64,000 bases of DNA from NCBI GenBank assembly GCA_032251455.1, contig JAVVEG010000014.1, positions 23,569 to 87,568 on the forward strand, given 5' to 3'. The position numbers were made by a program, and so were the translations under genes. Below are positions 60,384 to 64,000 of this stretch, piece by piece (within the stretch, counting starts at the first letter, position 1; each line of letters begins with the position of its first letter). Under the pieces are notes generated by a model. That model did not search any database, had not been told where the DNA came from, and saw only the letters and a list, made by a program, of their open reading frames with translations. This stretch comes from JAVVEG01 sp032251455 (GTDB lineage: Bacteria > Pseudomonadota > Gammaproteobacteria > Pseudomonadales > Pseudohongiellaceae).

Positions 60384-61724
60384 TCAGGCGCTGCCCAGCT
60401 TCAAACGGAACTCACGCCTGACCAGCAGGTAACTCGCCACCGCCTGCACCGTCACCGACAGAATGGTGGCATACCAGACCTGGTTGATGGCAAAGCCTGG
60501 CTGGTAGCGCAGGAATATCGCCAGTGGCAGGAAGACCAGCACACGCACGAATGAACTCAGCATGGCTGGCCGGGTATTGCCGAGCCCCTGAAACATGCCC
60601 GAGCAGGCGAACACGATGCCCTGGGCAACGAAGTTCAGCGAGATCAACTGCAGGAACACCGAGCCCACGGCGATGACGTCCACCTCGTCGGTAAAAAAGC
60701 CCACCAGCACATCGGATTTCCATTGCATGAGCAGGGTGACCACGGTCATTACCAGACTGCTCAGCAGGATGCCTTTGTAGCAGGTTTCGCGGACTCTGGC
60801 ATACTGTCCCGCCCCGTAGTTCTGCCCGGCGATTGGTCCGAGTGCAAAAGCAATGGCCATGGTCGGCATGAAGATGGATTGCATGATGCGCCCGCCGACG
60901 CTGAAGCCCGCCTGCGCCGCCGCACCAAAATCCTGGATCAGCCAGTAAACGGCAGAAAAGTAGATGAACAGCAGCAGCATCTCCACCCCGGCAGGGATGC
61001 CGATGTCCATCATGCGTTTCCAGATCGCCAGTTGCGGCCGCCACAATGAGGGCTGGAAAGACACGTACTTTTCCAGCTTGATGAAATAGAGCGTCAGCAG
61101 GCTGACGCCAACCAGCACCGACAGGGAACTGGCCAGGCCGGCCCCCATCACGCCCAGCGCAGGCCCCGGACCCCAGCCGGCAATCAGTATGGGTGCCAGA
61201 ATGGTGTTCAGCACCACGGTCAGTACCTGAACGATCATGCCAGGCTTGACCAGGCCGGTGGCACGCAGGGAGGAGGCCATGGCCATCAAGGGAAACTGCA
61301 GGGCCATGCCGGGCAGAAACCAGTACAGGAACGTCACGCCTTCCTGGCGGGTGGCGATGTCTCCGGTGATCCCGGCCAGATAGAGCTCCGCCAGCAGGTA
61401 GCCGCCAATCAGGGTCAGCGCGGCAAAAATGGCAGCCACCACCAGGGACTGGTTGAAGACCAGATTGGCTTCTCCTTGCTCCTTGCGCCCCACTGCCTGT
61501 GAGATCAGTGCCACGGCGCTCACACCCAGTATCTGCGTCAGGGCCATGATGACGAAGGTCAGGGTGCCGCCTGCACCGACACCCGCTACTGCGGCATCAC
61601 CCAGCGCCGCAACAAAGTACAGGTCAACCAGCAGATAGAGTGTCTGGAAAACCATGCCGGCAGCAACAGGCGTTGCCATGCTGATGATGGTTCGGGTCAC
61701 CGAGCCTTGGGTCAGGTCTCTCAT
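60384..61724 (-). CDS. MATE family efflux transporter
   Basis: A 446-residue inner-membrane exporter with twelve hydrophobic segments. Starting at ATG 61724 it reads MRDLTQGSVTRTIISMATPVAAGMVFQTLYLLVDLYFVAALGDAAVAGVGAG, typical of MatE domains of the DinF/NorM group; the second half repeats the fold (GIPAGVEMLLLFIYFSAVYWL). An upstream TTG (61751) is a weaker start. It would expel cationic drugs or metabolites with Na+ or H+. Convergent with the cytochrome gene. Confidence 0.9.
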   Translation of the reverse strand: MRDLTQGSVTRTIISMATPVAAGMVFQTLYLLVDLYFVAALGDAAVAGVGAGGTLTFVIMALTQILGVSAVALISQAVGRKEQGEANLVFNQSLVVAAIFAALTLIGGYLLAELYLAGITGDIATRQEGVTFLYWFLPGMALQFPLMAMASSLRATGLVKPGMIVQVLTVVLNTILAPILIAGWGPGPALGVMGAGLASSLSVLVGVSLLTLYFIKLEKYVSFQPSLWRPQLAIWKRMMDIGIPAGVEMLLLFIYFSAVYWLIQDFGAAAQAGFSVGGRIMQSIFMPTMAIAFALGPIAGQNYGAGQYARVRETCYKGILLSSLVMTVVTLLMQWKSDVLVGFFTDEVDVIAVGSVFLQLISLNFVAQGIVFACSGMFQGLGNTRPAMLSSFVRVLVFLPLAIFLRYQPGFAINQVWYATILSVTVQAVASYLLVRREFRLKLGSA

Positions 61725-61877
61725 GGGATGTTCCGATGGATAAAGGGTCAAAAACAGGGCGGGAAAAGCGTGAGCTATCTCCTGCCTGGCGGTTTCAGGC
61801 GCGGCAGAGTAACACCATTTCCGGCTATCTGAAAAGCAAAGATTCCGGGTATGCGGGAAGCAGCATCTGCGGATGTG

Positions 61878-62525
61878 TCAACCGGCTTCATCGGCTTTGA
61901 TGGTTTCGGTTTCAGCGCGACCCTGGGCTATCCACAGCAGCATTTTTTCATGCGTCAGAACATATTGCGCATAGGTGCTGGCCAACGCGGACACCTGGAT
62001 GCCATAGGTGGCGAATCGGCTGCAAACCGGGGCGAACATGCAATCGGTAATCGAAAACTCACCAAACAGCCAGGGACCTTTGTCCTGGTGTTCAGCGCGC
62101 AGTCTTGACCAGATCTGGTCGATGCGGGCAATGTCTTTCTGCAGGGCAGGGTCAAGAGCAACCTTGCGCCCGGAAGCACGACAGTTCATGGGCAGTTTGC
62201 TGCGAATTTCGAAAAATCCTGAATGCATCTCGGCGCTGTATGAACGCGCCAGGGCGCGTGTTCGGGTATCCGCAGGCCAGCCTTTGCCGTGCAGATACTG
62301 CTCGGACACGTATTCGCAGATGGCCAGGGAGTCCCATACCATCAAGCCATCATCATGCAGCACAGGGACCTTGCCGGCTTCAGTGTGCAGGGCCATCTGC
62401 GCAGCCGTGGTCTCCTCATCCAGGGCAATGCGCACTTCTTCGAACGGCAGGCCATGTACCGATAAAAACAGCCAGGGCCGCAATGACCAGGAGGAATAAT
62501 TCTTGTTGCCAATGACCAGCTTCAT
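61878..62525 (-). CDS. Glutathione S-transferase family protein
   Basis: A 215-residue cytosolic protein with a thioredoxin-like N-domain (KLVIGNKNYSSWSLRPWLFLSVHGLPFEEVRIAL) and GKVPVLHDDGLMVWDSLAICEYVSEQY, the glutathione-binding cis-Pro and ESLAI-type block. The NYSSWS segment matches a bacterial serine-type subgroup. The helical C-domain is complete. The substrate is unknown. Confidence 0.9.
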   Translation of the reverse strand: MKLVIGNKNYSSWSLRPWLFLSVHGLPFEEVRIALDEETTAAQMALHTEAGKVPVLHDDGLMVWDSLAICEYVSEQYLHGKGWPADTRTRALARSYSAEMHSGFFEIRSKLPMNCRASGRKVALDPALQKDIARIDQIWSRLRAEHQDKGPWLFGEFSITDCMFAPVCSRFATYGIQVSALASTYAQYVLTHEKMLLWIAQGRAETETIKADEAG

Positions 62526-62636
62526 GTCGGGCTCCGTTGCCTTGACCAGGAAATTGGATTATATACCTGCCTACCTGCACTATAAACGTGCATTACAAAA
62601 CAGTGAATTACAAAACAGCCACACAGGGAGAAGAAG

Positions 62637-64000
62637 ATGGCAATAATAAAACACCCGTACTACCCCATTATTTATCTGCGTGGCTATGCCATGACTCGCG
62701 GGGCTATCGAGGATACCGTAGCCACACCTTATATGGGATTCAATCTGGGTTCCACCCGCATGCGTCAGGAGTGGGATCGCAGTATCAGTCAACATATTTT
62801 CGAATCGCCACTGGTCCGGCTGATGAAGGACTATGGCTATGTGGATAATTACCAGTATGGCCGCCAGCAAGAGGGGAAAATCCCGGCGCGCAGCGTAATC
62901 ATCTATCGCTATTACGATGCAGCAGACCCGATATTGGGTTCCGGCAGCACCCTGTCCATCGAAGCGGCCGCCGAAGGGCTTTCCCGCTTGATTCTGCAGA
63001 TCAGGCAACAGGTATGTGGAGACGATAGCAACGCGCAGGCGGCATTCAAAGTGTATCTGGTCGCGCATTCCATGGGTGGCCTGATCTGCCGTAGTCTGTT
63101 GCAGAACGATGCCATCGGTTCAGTTGCGGCAAAGACTGCCGTGGACAAGGTGTTTACCTACGGCACTCCCCACAATGGAATTGATTTGCGCGGCTTCAAT
63201 GTACCCCGCTGGTTCGGGGCCATGGATGCCAACAATTTCAATCGCAAGCGCATGGCCAGTTATCTGGACCTGCCCGACAGTGACCGGGTGGACAGTTTGA
63301 ATGAGCGGTTTGATCCTCAGCGGTTTTTTTGTCTGGTGGGAACCAATCATCAGGATTATTCCCTGGTCCGCTATCCGGTGGGCCCCAGCAGTGATGGTCT
63401 GGTCAAGATAGAGAATGCAACTCTCAGGGGAGCACCCCGTGCCTATGTGTATCGCAGCCACAGCGGTGATCTGGGTTTGGTGAATTCCGAGGAAGGCTAT
63501 CAGAACCTGGTGCGGTTCCTGTTTGGCGATGCCTTTGTCACCGCCACCTTGCGCGTGGATGAGTTGCCCTTGCCACCCCGGGTGCAAGCCGAGTACGACA
63601 AGGGGCATGAGGTGCGGGCCTCCTATCTGTTCGAGTCGACGGTGACGGCACGTGGCCTGTTCGATGTCAATCTGACCGAGCGCCGGCAGGATGAAGCCTC
63701 GGCCATCTTTCGCAGTTTCGATGAACTTTTTCAGCCACAGCGCGTACTGCGTGACAGCGCCAGGTCTCCCGTGCTGTGCTCGGTCTTCCTGGATTCCAGC
63801 AAGATCAGCGCAGGCCAGACCATGGAGTTCACGCTGATACTGGCCGTGCGCTCCACCGACTATCTTGTTCGCCGCGGTCTGCGCCAGGAACGCATCCCGG
63901 CAGAGAGTCTGTACACGGGAAGCATTACCCTCAAGGCCAGCAAACACGGAGCGGGCTGGCGGCTCAGGTATGTGCTGAGTGATGAGGAGTGGAGTGCGGG
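62637..64000 (+). CDS. Lipase-like alpha/beta hydrolase (PGAP1-like), 5' part
   Basis: Runs off the right edge after 454 codons. From ATG 62637 it reads MAIIKHPYYPIIYLRGYAMT, an oxyanion-side strand. The nucleophile elbow is VAHSMGGLICRSLL; TYGTPHNGIDLRG is the following strand, GPSSDGLVKIENA may hold the catalytic acid and YRSHSGDLGLVNS the histidine. No signal peptide is visible. After about residue 300 a beta-rich second domain begins (VTATLRVDELPLPPRVQAEYDKGHEVRASYLFESTVTARG), which I do not recognise. It is divergent from the GST gene. Confidence 0.85.
   Translation, partial: MAIIKHPYYPIIYLRGYAMTRGAIEDTVATPYMGFNLGSTRMRQEWDRSISQHIFESPLVRLMKDYGYVDNYQYGRQQEGKIPARSVIIYRYYDAADPILGSGSTLSIEAAAEGLSRLILQIRQQVCGDDSNAQAAFKVYLVAHSMGGLICRSLLQNDAIGSVAAKTAVDKVFTYGTPHNGIDLRGFNVPRWFGAMDANNFNRKRMASYLDLPDSDRVDSLNERFDPQRFFCLVGTNHQDYSLVRYPVGPSSDGLVKIENATLRGAPRAYVYRSHSGDLGLVNSEEGYQNLVRFLFGDAFVTATLRVDELPLPPRVQAEYDKGHEVRASYLFESTVTARGLFDVNLTERRQDEASAIFRSFDELFQPQRVLRDSARSPVLCSVFLDSSKISAGQTMEFTLILAVRSTDYLVRRGLRQERIPAESLYTGSITLKASKHGAGWRLRYVLSDEEWSA

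Noticed and set aside
1..64000. CRISPR arrays, tRNA or rRNA genes, intact insertion sequences, prophage
   Set aside because: None were seen on reading; short tandem repeats found are too few and too short for CRISPR. A dedicated tRNA or IS search was not possible.

Overview
The window is a chromosomal segment of a gammaproteobacterium, probably a free-living aerobe near the Pseudomonadales / marine oligotrophic gammaproteobacterial clades. I infer this from gene order: hemB-trxA-rho-ubiD, hemC-hemD-hemX-hemY, argH-lptM-lysA-dapF-DUF484, and pilG/pilH-gshB-tonB-yqgE-ruvX-pilT-yggS are conserved blocks of that group. No rRNA, tRNA, CRISPR array, prophage or intact insertion sequence was seen.

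Layout. 1-3.8 kb: housekeeping block (hemB end, trxA, rho, ubiD). 3.9-5.9 kb: an exported subclass-B3 metallo-beta-lactamase-like protein with Gln in the first zinc-ligand position, then a 211-bp near-perfect inverted-repeat element, then a convergent secreted alpha/beta hydrolase. 6.1-12.6 kb: a likely operon of exported proteins (haem-binding DUF1587/1592/1588 protein, Tat-exported DUF1552 protein, an unrecognised 419-aa protein, a VOC protein), a TetR regulator, an SDR, and a strong promoter/palindrome at its head. 12.6-22.6 kb: a methyltransferase and a catabolic cluster (Tat-exported amidohydrolase, sodium symporter, beta-alanine-type aminotransferase, MmsA-type dehydrogenase, MadL-MadM malonate carrier, MatB-like malonyl-CoA synthetase), pointing to C3 units at the malonate / malonate-semialdehyde level. 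22.6-24.9 kb: a glycosyltransferase and an LpxH-like phosphoesterase, divergent. 24.9-27 kb: a decaying toxin-antitoxin island (HEPN gene with an amber codon, intact MNT partner, RhuM relic, intact ccdAB).

27-29.7 kb: sulfite-oxidase-type molybdoenzyme, c-type cytochrome and an esterase. 29.8-36.3 kb (minus): hemC-hemD-hemX with hemY cut to its membrane anchor, followed by an MMPL/RND transporter and a DUF4159 protein. 36.5-41.1 kb: argH, lptM, lysA, dapF, DUF484. 41.1-43.5 kb: two family-2 glycosyltransferases with a membrane protein. 43.6-51.2 kb: the type IV pilus control locus, but with a reduced signalling set: a CheA-like protein without CheW or receiver domains and two CheY-like proteins that have both lost the phospho-acceptor aspartate; then gshB, tonB-like, yqgE, ruvX, pilT. 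51.3-64 kb: yggS, a DUF4097 protein, OmpW, a graveyard of three gene fragments (PaiB, AraC, acyltransferase-3), an NTF2-like protein, a SulP transporter with beta-carbonic anhydrase, a Tat-exported DsrE-like protein with an unknown exported partner, a lipoprotein cytochrome, a MATE exporter, a GST and the start of a lipase-like gene.

The most unusual items are the phosphorylation-degenerate Pil-Chp locus, the TetR/palindrome-headed DUF1592-DUF1552 operon, the compact malonate/beta-alanine cluster, the 211-bp inverted repeat, and the adjacent amber-interrupted HEPN and RhuM genes. All functions are from reading the sequence and family knowledge; no searches were run.
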